A stretch of DNA of 64,000 nt from Synechococcus sp. WH 8101 (GCF_004209775.1 NZ_CP035914.1:682001-746000), one strand, 5' to 3'; shown: positions 29,691 through 39,190, counted from the stretch's first letter. A program made the numbers and translations. Notes: generated by a model not told the origin, from the letters alone.

Positions 29691-31033
29691 CCCAGGGATC
29701 GGCAGCCCTTCAAGCGCTCCAGGCGGAGTTGACATCGCTCCCGCAGCTCAGCCTGTTGCTGGGGGAGGCCGATGTGCTGCGCTTTTCCCGGGATGCCTAT
29801 GACTATTCACCCGTGCTGCGGGAGCGGTTGACGCACTGTCGAGCCGGCCTGGTGGTGCGCCCCGAGAGCGTGGCTGCCGTGTGTGCCGTGGCTGCCGCCT
29901 GTGCCCGTCACGGCGTGCCCCTCACCCTGCGCGGTGCGGGCACGGGCAACTACGGCCAGTGCGTGCCACTGCAGGGCGGTGTGGTGATGCTGATGGGCGC
30001 CCTTGCGGCGGTGCGTTCGATCGATCCGCACTCCGGGGTGGTGGAGGTGGAGAGTGGCTGCCTGCTACGGGATCTCGATCAGGCGGTGGCGAGCCACCAT
30101 CGCCAGCTGCGGCTGCTGCCCAGCACCTGGCGCACGGCGACGATCGGTGGCTTCATCGCCGGGGGCTCGGGGGGAATCGGCTCGGTGCGCTGGGGGTTTC
30201 TGCGCGATCCCGGTCATCTGCTTGGGGTGGAGGTGGTGACGCTGGAACCGGAGCCCCGCCTGCTGCAGCTCGATGCGGCGGATGCCGAAGCCCTCAACCA
30301 TGCCTATGGCACCAACGGCATCATCACGGCGCTGCGTCTGTCGACGGCCCCGCGGCAGGCCTGGCATGAGCTGAGCATTGATTGCGCCGATTGGGAGATG
30401 GCGGTGCATTTGGCGCAACGTTGTCAGCAGGCAGCACTGGAGTTGCATCTCTGCACGGTGCTGGAGCGTTCGATCGTCGATCAACTGCCGAGCTGGAGCG
30501 GTGCCTCAGCCGGCTGCCACCGGCTGCTGTTGCTCGTGGCTGCCGATGGCGTGTCCACGGTGGAGCGGTTGGCTGCTGCGGTGGGGGCTGTTTGCCGCCA
30601 CCTCGGCCCGGAGGCGGACAATCACGGCAACGGCCTGCGGGAGCTCAGTTGGAACCACACCACCCTTCATTGCCGCAGCCTGGATCCGAGCTGGACCTAT
30701 CTGCAGATGCTGCTGCCCCAGCCCGAGCTGCCCCTGCTCAACCAGCTGAGCGCCGACTGGGGGGACAACCTGTTGTGGCACCTCGAGGGTGTCCGGCAGG
30801 GTGGTGCTGCCCGCCTGGCAGCCCTGCCCCTGGTGCGCTGGCAGGGGGCTGATGCTCTTGAGCGCCTGATCGCTCAGTGCCGCGATCTGGGCGCCGTGAT
30901 CTTCAACCCCCATGTGCTCACCGTGGAGGATGGCGGTCTGGGGGTGATTGACGGTGATCAGGTGGCGGCCAAGCGGCACCACGACCCCATGGGGCTGCTC
31001 AACCCAGGAAAACTCAGAGGCTGGTCAGCCTGA
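29687..31033 (+). CDS. FAD-binding oxidase (GlcD/vanillyl-alcohol-oxidase type)
   Basis: This 448-residue flavoprotein has the PCMH-type FAD domain: VRPESVAAVCAVAAACARHGVPLTLRGAGTGNYGQC, then TIGGFIAGGSGGIGSVRWG. The C-terminal cap holds the substrate pocket and ends NPHVLTVEDGG...DPMGLLNPGKL, as in GlcD and D-lactate dehydrogenases. It oxidises a 2-hydroxy acid or similar compound. The ATG at 29687 overlaps the amidohydrolase stop (ATGA), so the pair probably acts in one catabolic route. Substrate is unknown. Confidence 0.9.
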   Translation: MTQGSAALQALQAELTSLPQLSLLLGEADVLRFSRDAYDYSPVLRERLTHCRAGLVVRPESVAAVCAVAAACARHGVPLTLRGAGTGNYGQCVPLQGGVVMLMGALAAVRSIDPHSGVVEVESGCLLRDLDQAVASHHRQLRLLPSTWRTATIGGFIAGGSGGIGSVRWGFLRDPGHLLGVEVVTLEPEPRLLQLDAADAEALNHAYGTNGIITALRLSTAPRQAWHELSIDCADWEMAVHLAQRCQQAALELHLCTVLERSIVDQLPSWSGASAGCHRLLLLVAADGVSTVERLAAAVGAVCRHLGPEADNHGNGLRELSWNHTTLHCRSLDPSWTYLQMLLPQPELPLLNQLSADWGDNLLWHLEGVRQGGAARLAALPLVRWQGADALERLIAQCRDLGAVIFNPHVLTVEDGGLGVIDGDQVAAKRHHDPMGLLNPGKLRGWSA

Positions 31034-31053
31034 GCCGGCCGCTCGCCTCTGGA

Positions 31054-31596
31054 TCAGCAGCCCAGGCTCTCGCGGGTGGAGACCCCCGTCTGCGGATGAC
31101 TCCCTTCCGCATCGCGACACAAACGCCGCACGTCATCGCGATCGAGCAGGGCATCGCTGAAGTCGGCCCCTTCGATCTGTGCGCCGGCAAAACTGCTGCC
31201 TGAGGCGATCACGCCACTCAGCAGCGTGCCGCGCAGGTCAGTGCCGCTGAAGTCGGCACGGTCCATCAGGGCATCGGAGAGATCAGCGCCGTGGAAATCG
31301 GCGTCGGCGAATGCACCTTGGGTGAAGATCGCACCATGGAGGTTGGCGTCGCTGAAGTCGGCGCCGCGACCCACCGCCCCGGCAAAGGAGGTGTTACGCA
31401 GATCCTGACCATGAAAGTCGTGGTCGCTCTGGTTGGTGAGGGTGTAATCGACCCGTTCCTGAAACAGAGCCCGATCCTGCAGCCCCGTTCCCGTGCTTGT
31501 GTCGAGTGCCTGGGCGGGGCTGCTGTTCAGCGCCAGTAGGGCGAGCAGCAGTCCGGCGAGCAACCAACGTCTGGGCTGGAGGAGACGGGAGGCCAT
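31054..31596 (-). CDS. Exported pentapeptide repeat protein
   Basis: This protein of about 180 residues from the ATG at 31596 starts with a signal peptide (RRWLLAGLLLALLALNSSPAQA, cleavage near AQA-LD). It then has about 12 pentapeptide units of the A(D/N)LxX type (DLRNTSFAGA, ANLHGAIF, ADLSDALMDRADF) that form a right-handed beta helix. It ends with CRDAEGSHP and a terminal Cys. Such proteins in cyanobacteria are often in the thylakoid lumen. The longer upstream frame runs into folC and is rejected. Confidence 0.85.
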   Translation of the reverse strand: MASRLLQPRRWLLAGLLLALLALNSSPAQALDTSTGTGLQDRALFQERVDYTLTNQSDHDFHGQDLRNTSFAGAVGRGADFSDANLHGAIFTQGAFADADFHGADLSDALMDRADFSGTDLRGTLLSGVIASGSSFAGAQIEGADFSDALLDRDDVRRLCRDAEGSHPQTGVSTRESLGC

Positions 31597-31618
31597 GGCG
31601 GCAGCAAGCGGCTGAATC

Positions 31619-32839
31619 TCACTCTGCATGCAGCAGGTCGCGTCGCAGCAGGTCGCCGAGCAGATAGAGGGACCCGGCAATCACCGGCGGGGCCTGCGGC
31701 CACCCCCTGCACTCCAGCCTGTCCAGCACGCTCAGCACGGGATCCGGCCCGCTCGTTTCGAGCAGTTGGTGGGCCAGGTCTGGGCAGAGGCGCTGCAGCG
31801 CCTCGGCGCTCCAGCTTCGGTGCTCAGGCACCGGCACGATCCAGGCCCGATCCGAGGGTTGCAACAAACTCTGCAACATCGGTTGGGCTTGCTTGTGGGC
31901 CTGGATGCCCAGGATCCAGTCGATGCCCTCACGCTCCCCAGGCCAGTGCCGCCGTTCTGCTGCGAGGCGGGCCGCCGCCGGTGGGTTGTGGGCCCCATCC
32001 AGCAGCAGCCGATGCCCTCGCCAGCGCATCGGCTGCATCCGTCCGGGCCAGCGGGCCGCGGCGAAGCCGCTGCGGATGCTGCTGGGGGAGATCGGCCAGC
32101 CCAGGGCGCCGATCCGTTCCAGCACGGCCAGGGCCACGGCGCCGTTCTCCCGTTGCCAGGCGCCTTGCAGGCCAAGCCTCCAGTCGTCCGGGAGCGGTGG
32201 CACCCAGTGCAGTGCAGCGCCCACATCGTGCACACGTTGCTCCAGCACCGCCTCCACCTCAGGGGCCTGTTGGGCGCTGATCACCGTGGTTCCGGCCTCG
32301 ATCACGGCCGCTTTCTCTGCGGCCACGGCGGCGAGCGTGTCGCCGAGATGCTCGCAGTGATCCAGTCCGATCGAGGCCACGGCCACCAGCGGCCGATACG
32401 GGTGCGCGGTGGTGGCATCGAGACGACCGCCGAGGCCCGCCTCGAGCACCATCCAGTCCACGGCTTCTGCTTTGAAGTGCATCAGCGCAGCGCTGATCAG
32501 CAGCTCAAACGGCGTCAGCCGTTCGCGCTTCGCCAGCGGTTGCAGCGCGATCAGGTGGTTCTCCAACTCCTGGGAGCTGATCATCCGACCCTCCACACGG
32601 ATGCGTTCACACCAATCGATCAGGTGCGGAGAGGTGGTGAGGCCGGAGCGGATGCCGGCGGCCCTGAGGCCGCTGTCGATCAAGGTGGCCACCGACCCTT
32701 TGCCGTTGGTGCCCACCACCTGAACGGCTGGAATGCTTTGGCTCGGCGATCCCAGGGCCGCAAGAGCGCGTTGGATTCTGATCAGTGACAGATCCATGCC
32801 GCGCTGCTCAAAGGGGGGCAGCAGCTCCTGCAGCGTCAC
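31619..32839 (-). CDS. folC: Folylpolyglutamate synthase / dihydrofolate synthase
   Basis: This 406-residue Mur-ligase-fold enzyme adds glutamates to folates. The P-loop VVGTNGKGSVATLI, the TSPHL folate loop, EAGLGGRLDATT and LLLDGAHNPPAA are family motifs. Its ATG overlaps the stop of argD by four bases (ATGA). Just downstream is the pentapeptide gene (start 31596). The enzyme supports one-carbon metabolism, for example the panB reaction. Confidence 0.96.
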   Translation of the reverse strand: MTLQELLPPFEQRGMDLSLIRIQRALAALGSPSQSIPAVQVVGTNGKGSVATLIDSGLRAAGIRSGLTTSPHLIDWCERIRVEGRMISSQELENHLIALQPLAKRERLTPFELLISAALMHFKAEAVDWMVLEAGLGGRLDATTAHPYRPLVAVASIGLDHCEHLGDTLAAVAAEKAAVIEAGTTVISAQQAPEVEAVLEQRVHDVGAALHWVPPLPDDWRLGLQGAWQRENGAVALAVLERIGALGWPISPSSIRSGFAAARWPGRMQPMRWRGHRLLLDGAHNPPAAARLAAERRHWPGEREGIDWILGIQAHKQAQPMLQSLLQPSDRAWIVPVPEHRSWSAEALQRLCPDLAHQLLETSGPDPVLSVLDRLECRGWPQAPPVIAGSLYLLGDLLRRDLLHAE

Positions 32840-34035
32840 GCCTGGGTGGTGCGTGCAGGCAGGGAGGCGAGGCTGGCATCGAGCCGCTGAAGCAACAGCG
32901 TGACCTCACGCCGATTGATCACCAGGGGCGGCACCATGCGCACCACTCGGGCACCGGCCGCCACCAGCAGCAGCCCCTGGTCCAGGGCCGCCCGGACCAC
33001 ATCCACGGCATTGACGTCCCAGTCGTCGCGTAACACCAGGCCCTGCAGCAGGCCCCAGCCCCGCACCGCTTCGAGGCGATCCGGGTAGCGCCGGATCAGG
33101 GATTCGAGGCCTTCGCGCAGCTGCTCGGCACGGGCGTTCACATGAGGCAGGAGCCGTCGGCGCTGCAGTTCCCGCGCCACGGTGAGTCCGGCCCTGCAGG
33201 CAAAAGGGTTGCCGCCGAAGGTGCTGGCGTGGTCGCCGGGCGCGAAGTGATCGGCATGGGTCTGCACCAGCAGGGCACCGATGGCATGACCACCACCCAG
33301 CCCCTTGGCGAGGGTGAAGGCATCGGGTTCGATTCCGAGATGCTCATAGCCCCAGAGCTGGCCCGTTCGTCCCATCCCCGTCTGCACCTCGTCGAGGATC
33401 AGCAGGATGCCGCGTTGGCTGCAGTGCTGCCGCACGGCCTGGAAAAAAGCGCCATCGCCTGGGTTCACGCCCCCCTCACCCTGCAGGGGTTCGATTAGCA
33501 CGGCCGCCACCCGGGGGCCCTCAGACTCCCAGCGCTTCAGGGTGGTTTCGAAGCCTTCCAGATCGTTGTAGGGAAAGGTGTCAAAGCCGGCCACCATCGG
33601 CTCAAACCCCTGGTGGTACTTCGGCTGACCCGTGGCGCTCACGGCGGCAAGCGTGCGGCCATGGAAGCTGGCCTTCGCCGTGAGGATTACGGGCGCCTCG
33701 ATCCCTCGCACCGTGTGGCCGTGTTTGCGGGCTAGCTTGATCGCCGCCTCATTGGCCTCGGCGCCGGAATTACAGAAGAACACGCTGTCGGCGCAGCTGT
33801 GGTCCACGAGCCATCGCGCCAGGTCTTCCTGCTCCTGGATCCAATACAGATTGGATACGTGCTGAAGTTTTCTCAGCTGCTCGCTGAGGGCCCGACGCAA
33901 GGCTGGATCGCTGTGACCCAGGGTGCAGGTGGCGATACCGGCGACGGCATCGAGGTAGCGACGTCCGCGTTGGTCACGTACCCAGCAGCCCTTGCCACGC
34001 ACCAGCGTGAGCGGAAACCGACCGTAGGTCGCCAT
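32836..34035 (-). CDS. argD: Acetylornithine aminotransferase
   Basis: This PLP enzyme of 399 residues from the ATG at 34035 converts N-acetylglutamate semialdehyde to acetylornithine in arginine synthesis. Motifs include FFCNSGAEANEAAIKLAR, FHGRTLAAVSATG, LIEPLQGEGGV, LILDEVQTGMGRTG and the lysine in TLAKGLGGGH. The frame stays open for 28 codons upstream, but that part is the antisense of the tRNA-Leu gene and is not coding. It is translationally coupled to folC. Confidence 0.96.
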   Translation of the reverse strand: MATYGRFPLTLVRGKGCWVRDQRGRRYLDAVAGIATCTLGHSDPALRRALSEQLRKLQHVSNLYWIQEQEDLARWLVDHSCADSVFFCNSGAEANEAAIKLARKHGHTVRGIEAPVILTAKASFHGRTLAAVSATGQPKYHQGFEPMVAGFDTFPYNDLEGFETTLKRWESEGPRVAAVLIEPLQGEGGVNPGDGAFFQAVRQHCSQRGILLILDEVQTGMGRTGQLWGYEHLGIEPDAFTLAKGLGGGHAIGALLVQTHADHFAPGDHASTFGGNPFACRAGLTVARELQRRRLLPHVNARAEQLREGLESLIRRYPDRLEAVRGWGLLQGLVLRDDWDVNAVDVVRAALDQGLLLVAAGARVVRMVPPLVINRREVTLLLQRLDASLASLPARTTQA

Positions 34036-34043
34036 CACTGCAG

Positions 34044-34125
34044 TGGGAGCGGTGGGACTCGAACCCACATGCCCGAGGGCGCTCGATTTTGAGTCGAGTC
34101 CGTCTACCAATTCCGGCACGCTCCC
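34044..34125 (-). tRNA. tRNA-Leu (anticodon CAA)
   Basis: The minus strand gives the acceptor stem GGGAGCG/CGCTCCC with A73, an anticodon stem CTCGA/TCGAG around CTCAAAA (anticodon CAA, reading UUG), a class II variable arm and GGTTCGAGTCC in the T arm. CCA is not encoded. It sits eight bases upstream of argD and would be read in the same direction. Confidence 0.95.
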
Positions 34126-34168
34126 ATGCGGCTGATGTTATGCGACGAGCAGCCGAGGCACCGCCGAA

Positions 34169-35467
34169 TCAGCCAGCTTGCCGTTGCAATCGGGCACCGC
34201 TGGCTCCGAGTTTGGCTTCGATCGCGTCGTAGCCCCGGTCGAGATGGTTCAGGCCCGAGACCTGGCTTTTGCCGCGGGCAGCCAGTGCGGCCAGCACCAT
34301 GGCGGCTGCGGCACGCAGATCGCTGCCGGTCACCGGGGCGGCGCTGAGTTGGGGCACCCCTTCCACCACGGCCGTGTTCCCCTGCAGGCGGATGGAGGCT
34401 CCCATCCGTTGCAGCTCGGCCACGTGCTGCATGCGGTTTTCGTAGATCTTTTCGGTGATCACGCTGGTGCCGCGGGCTGTGGCCAGAAGGGCCATGAAGG
34501 GAGCCTGCAGGTCGGTTGGGAAGCCTGGAAAGGGCTGGGTGGTGAGATCAACGCCCTGGATGTCGCCCGGCGTGATGGTGATGCCTTCGTCATCGATCTC
34601 GAGATCGCAGCCGCAGTCGCGCAGTTTCTGCAGCACGGCACTGAGATGTTCTGGCACCACCGGCGCTACTCGCAGCCGGGAGCGGGTGATGGCCGCTGCG
34701 AGCAAAAACGTTCCCGCTTCGATCCGATCTGGAATCACGGCGTAGGTGCAGCCATGAAGGGCTTCGACGCCTTCCACGGTGATGGTGGGGCCGCCGGCGC
34801 CCGTGATCCGGGCTCCCATGGTGTTCAGCAGGTTGGCCAGATCCTGCACTTCAGGTTCCTGCGCTGCGTTTTCGATCACGCTGGTGCCATCGGCGAGGAC
34901 GGCCGCCATCAGGATGGTTTCTGTTGCGCCCACGCTCGGACAATCCAGCACGATGGAGGCACCCCGTAGGCGCTTGCTGCGTCCAGGGACGGCAGCCGAC
35001 ACCACGCCGTGCTCCACATTGACGACGGCGCCGAGGGCCTTGAGTCCGCGGATGTGTTCCACCACGGGCCGGGCGCCGATGCGACACCCACCCGGGAGCG
35101 GCACCTTGGCACTGCCCAGGCGTCCCAGCAGGGGGCCAATAGCGAAAAAGCTGGCCCGGAGGCCATTCACTAAGTCATACGGAGGTTCGCCGTGCTGCAG
35201 CTGGCCGGCGTGAATCTCCACCGTGGAGCCGTCGCGCTTCACGTGCACACCCAGGGCACGCAGGATCTCCGACATGCCGTCGATGTCGGTGAGTTCCGGC
35301 ACATTGCTGAGACGGAGCGGCTCGTTGCAGAGCAGCGCCGCTGTCATCAGAACCAGAGCTGAATTTTTGGCACCACTCACCTTCAGCTCCCCGCTCAGGC
35401 GATGCCCGCCTTCGATCTCCAGAAGCGGCTTGAGAATCTCCTGAGACACGGGTGCCGCAGCCGGCAT
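34169..35467 (-). CDS. murA: UDP-N-acetylglucosamine 1-carboxyvinyltransferase
   Basis: This 432-residue enzyme makes the first committed peptidoglycan precursor. The catalytic Cys is in PLPGGCRIGARPV, so the fosfomycin-target residue is intact. LKVSGAKNSALVLMTAALL at the start and GGFPTDLQAPF-like FPGFPTDLQAPFMAL near the middle are hallmarks. I prefer the ATG at 35467 (MPAAAPVSQE); a Met ten codons upstream exists. It is transcribed toward tRNA-Leu and argD. Confidence 0.97.
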   Translation of the reverse strand: MPAAAPVSQEILKPLLEIEGGHRLSGELKVSGAKNSALVLMTAALLCNEPLRLSNVPELTDIDGMSEILRALGVHVKRDGSTVEIHAGQLQHGEPPYDLVNGLRASFFAIGPLLGRLGSAKVPLPGGCRIGARPVVEHIRGLKALGAVVNVEHGVVSAAVPGRSKRLRGASIVLDCPSVGATETILMAAVLADGTSVIENAAQEPEVQDLANLLNTMGARITGAGGPTITVEGVEALHGCTYAVIPDRIEAGTFLLAAAITRSRLRVAPVVPEHLSAVLQKLRDCGCDLEIDDEGITITPGDIQGVDLTTQPFPGFPTDLQAPFMALLATARGTSVITEKIYENRMQHVAELQRMGASIRLQGNTAVVEGVPQLSAAPVTGSDLRAAAAMVLAALAARGKSQVSGLNHLDRGYDAIEAKLGASGARLQRQAG

Positions 35468-35624
35468 AGCTGGAAATCCTTGAGATGTCGGACACATCTT
35501 GACAACGACGTCTGAGACCGTCTAGACGGCCGGCCCTCAAACTGGTTCTCGCTGGCTGGCTGCAGTCGGTGAGGACGGCGGGGCGATGCCGTATGTTCGT
35601 CAACGTCGCCTGTGCGACACGCCA

Positions 35625-35708
35625 GCGGATGTGGCGGAATTGGTAGACGCGCTAGTTTCAGGTACTAGTGGCAGCAATGTCGTGGGAGTTCAAGTCTCCC
35701 CATCCGCA
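35625..35708 (+). tRNA. tRNA-Leu (anticodon CAG)
   Basis: The acceptor is GCGGATG/CATCCGC with A73. The anticodon stem CTAGT/ACTAG encloses TTCAGGT (anticodon CAG, reading CUG). A class II variable arm and GAGTTCAAGTCTC in the T arm are present. It is followed by a T-rich TTATTTTGT that may aid termination. CCA is not encoded. Confidence 0.95.
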
Positions 35709-35743
35709 TTATTTTGTAGGGAAGCCAACGCCGTGTCCCGCCC

Positions 35744-35992
35744 ATGATCGTCCTCAAGATCTCCAATTCCTCCGAGGTCGTGGCCTCCAAAGTGGGCAAA
35801 TTCCTTGAATTTCTCACCCCCGATGCGGTCGACCAAAGCGCCGTTGAGGATCAGGTGATCAAGAAGTTGATTGAGAATCTGGCTGCGGAGGGCATCAAAG
35901 GTGAGATCGCAGCTGTGCGCGGCCTTGATCTTGATGGCCAAGAGCTCAGCCTTCACGATGGTTTGAAGGTGCGGAAGCACGAGGCGTTCTGA
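35744..35992 (+). CDS. Conserved-looking 82 aa protein, unknown function
   Basis: This 82-residue acidic protein (MIVLKISNSSEVVASKVGKFLEFL to LHDGLKVRKHEAF) has alternating helix and strand signatures. Codon use matches the neighbours and it sits alone between tRNA-Leu and the methyltransferase gene, without competing frames. I recall similar small proteins in marine Synechococcus but no named family. It may be co-transcribed with the downstream methyltransferase, which begins 17 bases after its stop. Confidence 0.75.
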   Translation: MIVLKISNSSEVVASKVGKFLEFLTPDAVDQSAVEDQVIKKLIENLAAEGIKGEIAAVRGLDLDGQELSLHDGLKVRKHEAF

Positions 35993-36009
35993 CACAGCGT
36001 TCTGACGCT

Positions 36010-36843
36010 TTGATCACCAGCCGTCGCAACCCGCTGGTGCGGAGGTTGCGGGCCTTAGGTCAGCGTTCCGGACGGGAGCAGGAGGGTCTGCTCTTGTTGG
36101 AAGGGTCCCACCTGCTGCAGGAGGTGCTGCGCAGCCAATCGCCCCAGATCGGCTTGGAGTTGATCGTGACGCCCGCCTGGCTTGAGGCCCATCCCAATGC
36201 CCTGGGTGCGTGGGAGGGGCCGGTGCGCTGGCATCACGTCACTGAGGAGGTGCTGCGGGCGGCGTTGTCGACCGTGCACCCTGATGGTGTGGCCTGTCTG
36301 CTGCCCCTCAAGGCCCTGCCGGAGCCTCCCGGGCACACCAGTTTTGTGCTCGCGCTCGATCGTGTGCAGGATCCAGGCAATCTCGGCACCTTGCTGCGCA
36401 CTGCTCTGGCGGCCGATGTGGAGCTGGTCTTGCTGGCCTCCGGTGCCGATCCCCTCAGTCCGAAGGTGGTGCGCAGCTCCTCCGGTGCGGTGCTTAAGCT
36501 GGCCCAGGAGCGCCTTAGGCCCGAGGAGCGGCTGGGGGTGAGGGCTCTCGCGGAACGCCTCCAGGATCTGCGCCGTGATGGCCTGCAGGTGGTGGCCACG
36601 CTGGTGCCGGATGCCTCAGCACCTGTGGAGGTGGTGCCCTACTGGGAGCTCGACTGGACCCGACCCACGGCCCTGGTGCTGGGAAACGAGGGATCAGGGC
36701 TGCATCCGGAGTTGCTCGCCTGCTGTAGCCATGGCGTCACCCTCCCCCACAGCCCGCGGGTGGAATCCCTGAATGTGGCCGCGGCTGCGGTCCCGCTCCT
36801 GTTGGAACGCCGACGGGCGACAATGACCGCTCCACGCAGCTGA
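36010..36843 (+). CDS. SpoU/TrmH-family RNA 2-O-methyltransferase
   Basis: This 277-residue SPOUT methyltransferase has an N-terminal RNA-binding domain (SRRNPLVRRLRALGQRSGREQEGLLLLEGSHLL). Its C-terminal knot has the three motifs LALDRVQDPGNLGTLLRTALA, ALVLGNEGSGLHPELL and PHSPRVESLNVAAAAV. It methylates ribose in rRNA or tRNA; the target is not predictable. The start is TTG at 36010. It is followed closely by lpdA on the same strand. Confidence 0.92.
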   Translation: MITSRRNPLVRRLRALGQRSGREQEGLLLLEGSHLLQEVLRSQSPQIGLELIVTPAWLEAHPNALGAWEGPVRWHHVTEEVLRAALSTVHPDGVACLLPLKALPEPPGHTSFVLALDRVQDPGNLGTLLRTALAADVELVLLASGADPLSPKVVRSSSGAVLKLAQERLRPEERLGVRALAERLQDLRRDGLQVVATLVPDASAPVEVVPYWELDWTRPTALVLGNEGSGLHPELLACCSHGVTLPHSPRVESLNVAAAAVPLLLERRRATMTAPRS

Positions 36844-36847
36844 CCGG

Positions 36848-38290
36848 GTGAGCGACGCCACTTTCGACTTCGATGTGATCGTGATCGGTGCGGGTTACGG
36901 CGGTTTTGATGCCGCCAAGCACGCTGCCGAGCACGGCCTGAAGGTGGCGATCATCGAATCTCGCGACATGGGCGGCACCTGCGTCAATCGCGGTTGTGTT
37001 CCTTCCAAGGCCCTGCTGGCGGCCAGTGGTCGGGTGCGGGAGCTGGCGGATGCCGACCATCTCGCCGGCTTTGGCATCCATGCGGCACCGGTGCGTTTCG
37101 AGCGCCAGAAGATCGCCGACCATGCCAATGCTCTGGTTGCCACGATCAGAGCCAATCTCACCAAGACCCTGGAGCGGGCCGGCGTCACGATCATCCGCGG
37201 CAAGGGCCGTCTGGAGGGAAGCCAGCGTGTGGGGGTGCGGGAGGTCAGCGGTGTGGATCGGGTGTTGACGGCCCGCGATGTGATCCTGGCCACCGGTTCC
37301 GATCCGTTCGTGCCACCGGGGATCGACACCGATGGGCGCAGTGTCTTCACCAGCGATGAAGCGGTGAATCTGGAATGGCTGCCGCGCTGGATCGCCATCA
37401 TCGGCAGTGGCTACATCGGCCTGGAGTTCGCCGATGTGTACACCGCCCTTGGCTGTGAGGTCACGATGATTGAAGCCCTGGATCGGGTGATGCCGACGTT
37501 TGACCCCGACATCGCCAAAATCGCAGCCCGCAAACTGATCGATGGTCGCGATATCGAGGCCCGCTCGGGGGTGCTGGCCAAAGCGATCCGCCCCGGATCT
37601 CCCGTTCAGATCGAGTTGGTTGACATGGAGACCCGCGAGCCGGTGGAGACGCTCGAGGTGGATGCGGTGCTGGTGGCCACCGGGCGTGTGCCCAGCAGCA
37701 AGGATCTCAATCTTGAATCGGTCGGTGTCGAAACCCAGCGGGGCTTCGTGCCGATCGACGACAGCATGCACGTTCTGGTGCATGGCCAGCCCTTGCCGCA
37801 CCTCTGGGCTGTGGGTGATGTGACCGGCAAGTTGATGCTGGCTCACACGGCGGCCGCCCAGGGCACCGTGGCCGTCGACAACATCCTCGGCCATGGCCGC
37901 ACCATTGATTACCGCAGCATCCCTGCGGCCACCTTCACCCACCCTGAGATCAGTTCCGTGGGGCTGAGCGAAGCCGACGCCAAGCAGTTGGCTGCCGATC
38001 AGGGCTTTGAGCTCGGTGTGGTGCGCTCCTATTTCAAAGCCAACACGAAGGCCCTGGCGGAATTGGAAAGTGATGGTCTGATGAAGCTTCTTTTCAACAA
38101 GTCGAGCGGAGAAGTGCTGGGTGCCCACCTTTATGGGTTGCATGCCGCTGATCTGATTCAGGAGATCGCCAATGCGGTGGCAAGGCGCCAGAGCGTGACG
38201 CAGCTGGCCCAGGAGGTGCACACCCATCCCACCCTGAGTGAACTGGTGGAAGTGGCTTACAAGCAGGCTGCAACAGCGGTGGGGGCCTGA
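36848..38290 (+). CDS. lpdA: Dihydrolipoyl dehydrogenase
   Basis: This 480-residue flavoprotein is the E3 component of pyruvate dehydrogenase and related complexes. FAD loop GAGYGGFDAA, the redox disulphide GGTCVNRGCVPSK, NAD loop GSGYIGLEFADVY, AVGDVTGKLMLAHTA and the C-terminal HTHPTLSEL with the catalytic His-Glu are all present. The GTG start lies five bases after the methyltransferase stop. Its E1-alpha partner (pdhA) is at 46786-47877. Confidence 0.98.
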   Translation: MSDATFDFDVIVIGAGYGGFDAAKHAAEHGLKVAIIESRDMGGTCVNRGCVPSKALLAASGRVRELADADHLAGFGIHAAPVRFERQKIADHANALVATIRANLTKTLERAGVTIIRGKGRLEGSQRVGVREVSGVDRVLTARDVILATGSDPFVPPGIDTDGRSVFTSDEAVNLEWLPRWIAIIGSGYIGLEFADVYTALGCEVTMIEALDRVMPTFDPDIAKIAARKLIDGRDIEARSGVLAKAIRPGSPVQIELVDMETREPVETLEVDAVLVATGRVPSSKDLNLESVGVETQRGFVPIDDSMHVLVHGQPLPHLWAVGDVTGKLMLAHTAAAQGTVAVDNILGHGRTIDYRSIPAATFTHPEISSVGLSEADAKQLAADQGFELGVVRSYFKANTKALAELESDGLMKLLFNKSSGEVLGAHLYGLHAADLIQEIANAVARRQSVTQLAQEVHTHPTLSELVEVAYKQAATAVGA

Positions 38291-38293
38291 GTC

Positions 38294-39178
38294 ATGGAGA
38301 TCCGTCGCCGTCCTCCCAATCCCCGCATCCAGGTGGCCCACCTGGAATACGCCATTCCCCATGAGGAGAGTGAGCCCCGTCACATTCTTGAGAAGATTGT
38401 TTGGGAGAAGGATCGAGAGATCACCACAGCCAGGGAGCGCATGCCTCTGGAGCAACTCAAGAGCAAGGTCGCCCAGCTGCCTCCACCCAAAGATTTTCTT
38501 GCTGCCCTGCGGTCAGCACCTGTTGCCCCGGCGGTGATTGCCGAGGTCAAAAAAGCCAGCCCCAGCAAAGGGGTGATTCGTGAGGATTTCGATCCGGTGG
38601 CCATCGCCCGTGCCTATGCCGCCGGCGGGGCCAGCTGTCTGTCGGTGCTCACCGACAAAACCTTTTTTCAGGGTGGCTTCGACGTGTTGGTGGAGGTGCG
38701 CGACAGCGTTGAGCTTCCCCTCCTCTGCAAGGATTTCATCCTCAGCCCCTATCAGCTGTATCAGGCCAGGGCCGCCGGAGCTGATGCTGCCTTATTAATC
38801 GCAGCCATCCTCAGTGATCAGGATCTTCGTTATCTCCGCAAGGTGGCCGCAGCTCTGGGGCTGACCGTGCTGGTGGAGGTTCACGACGCCAAGGAAATGG
38901 AGCGAGTGCTTCAGCTCGGTGGATTTCCCTTGATCGGCATCAACAATCGCGACCTCACCACGTTTGAGACCAACCTGGCCACAACGGAAGGGTTAACGAC
39001 AGAGTTTGGTGTTCGCCTTCAGGAGCAGGGTGTGCTCCTGGTGAGTGAATCGGGCTTGTTTGAGCGCTCCGATCTGGATCGGGTTCAGAGTGCAGGAGCG
39101 GCTGCTGTGTTGGTGGGAGAGGCGTTGATGCGAGAGGCCGACGTGGAAGCCGGCCTGCGCACGCTGCTTCAGGGCTGA
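38294..39178 (+). CDS. trpC: Indole-3-glycerol phosphate synthase
   Basis: This 294-residue TIM barrel catalyses the ring closure in tryptophan synthesis. [20 protein letters not shown] carries the catalytic Lys and Ser; [42 protein letters not shown] and LLVSESGL are further motifs. The N-terminal extension of about 45 residues before IVWEKD is typical of cyanobacterial TrpC. It begins three bases after the lpdA stop. Confidence 0.98.
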   Translation: MEIRRRPPNPRIQVAHLEYAIPHEESEPRHILEKIVWEKDREITTARERMPLEQLKSKVAQLPPPKDFLAALRSAPVAPAVIAEVKKASPSKGVIREDFDPVAIARAYAAGGASCLSVLTDKTFFQGGFDVLVEVRDSVELPLLCKDFILSPYQLYQARAAGADAALLIAAILSDQDLRYLRKVAAALGLTVLVEVHDAKEMERVLQLGGFPLIGINNRDLTTFETNLATTEGLTTEFGVRLQEQGVLLVSESGLFERSDLDRVQSAGAAAVLVGEALMREADVEAGLRTLLQG

Positions 39179-39190
39179 GAGAAACTCAGC
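39174..39190. terminator. Possible bidirectional terminator between trpC and the convergent gene
   Basis: GCTGAG (39174-39179) and CTCAGC (39185-39190) form a six-pair stem with a five-base AGAAA loop, followed on the plus strand by TCTTCT. It spans the stops of the convergent trpC and the 174-residue gene. The stem is short and the T-run broken, so strength is doubtful. Confidence 0.4.

Noticed and set aside
34036-34119. N-terminal extension of argD
   Set aside because: Those codons are the tRNA-Leu gene.
36737-38455. 572-codon minus-strand ORF over lpdA
   Set aside because: The plus strand is an intact lipoamide dehydrogenase; the antisense product has no motifs.
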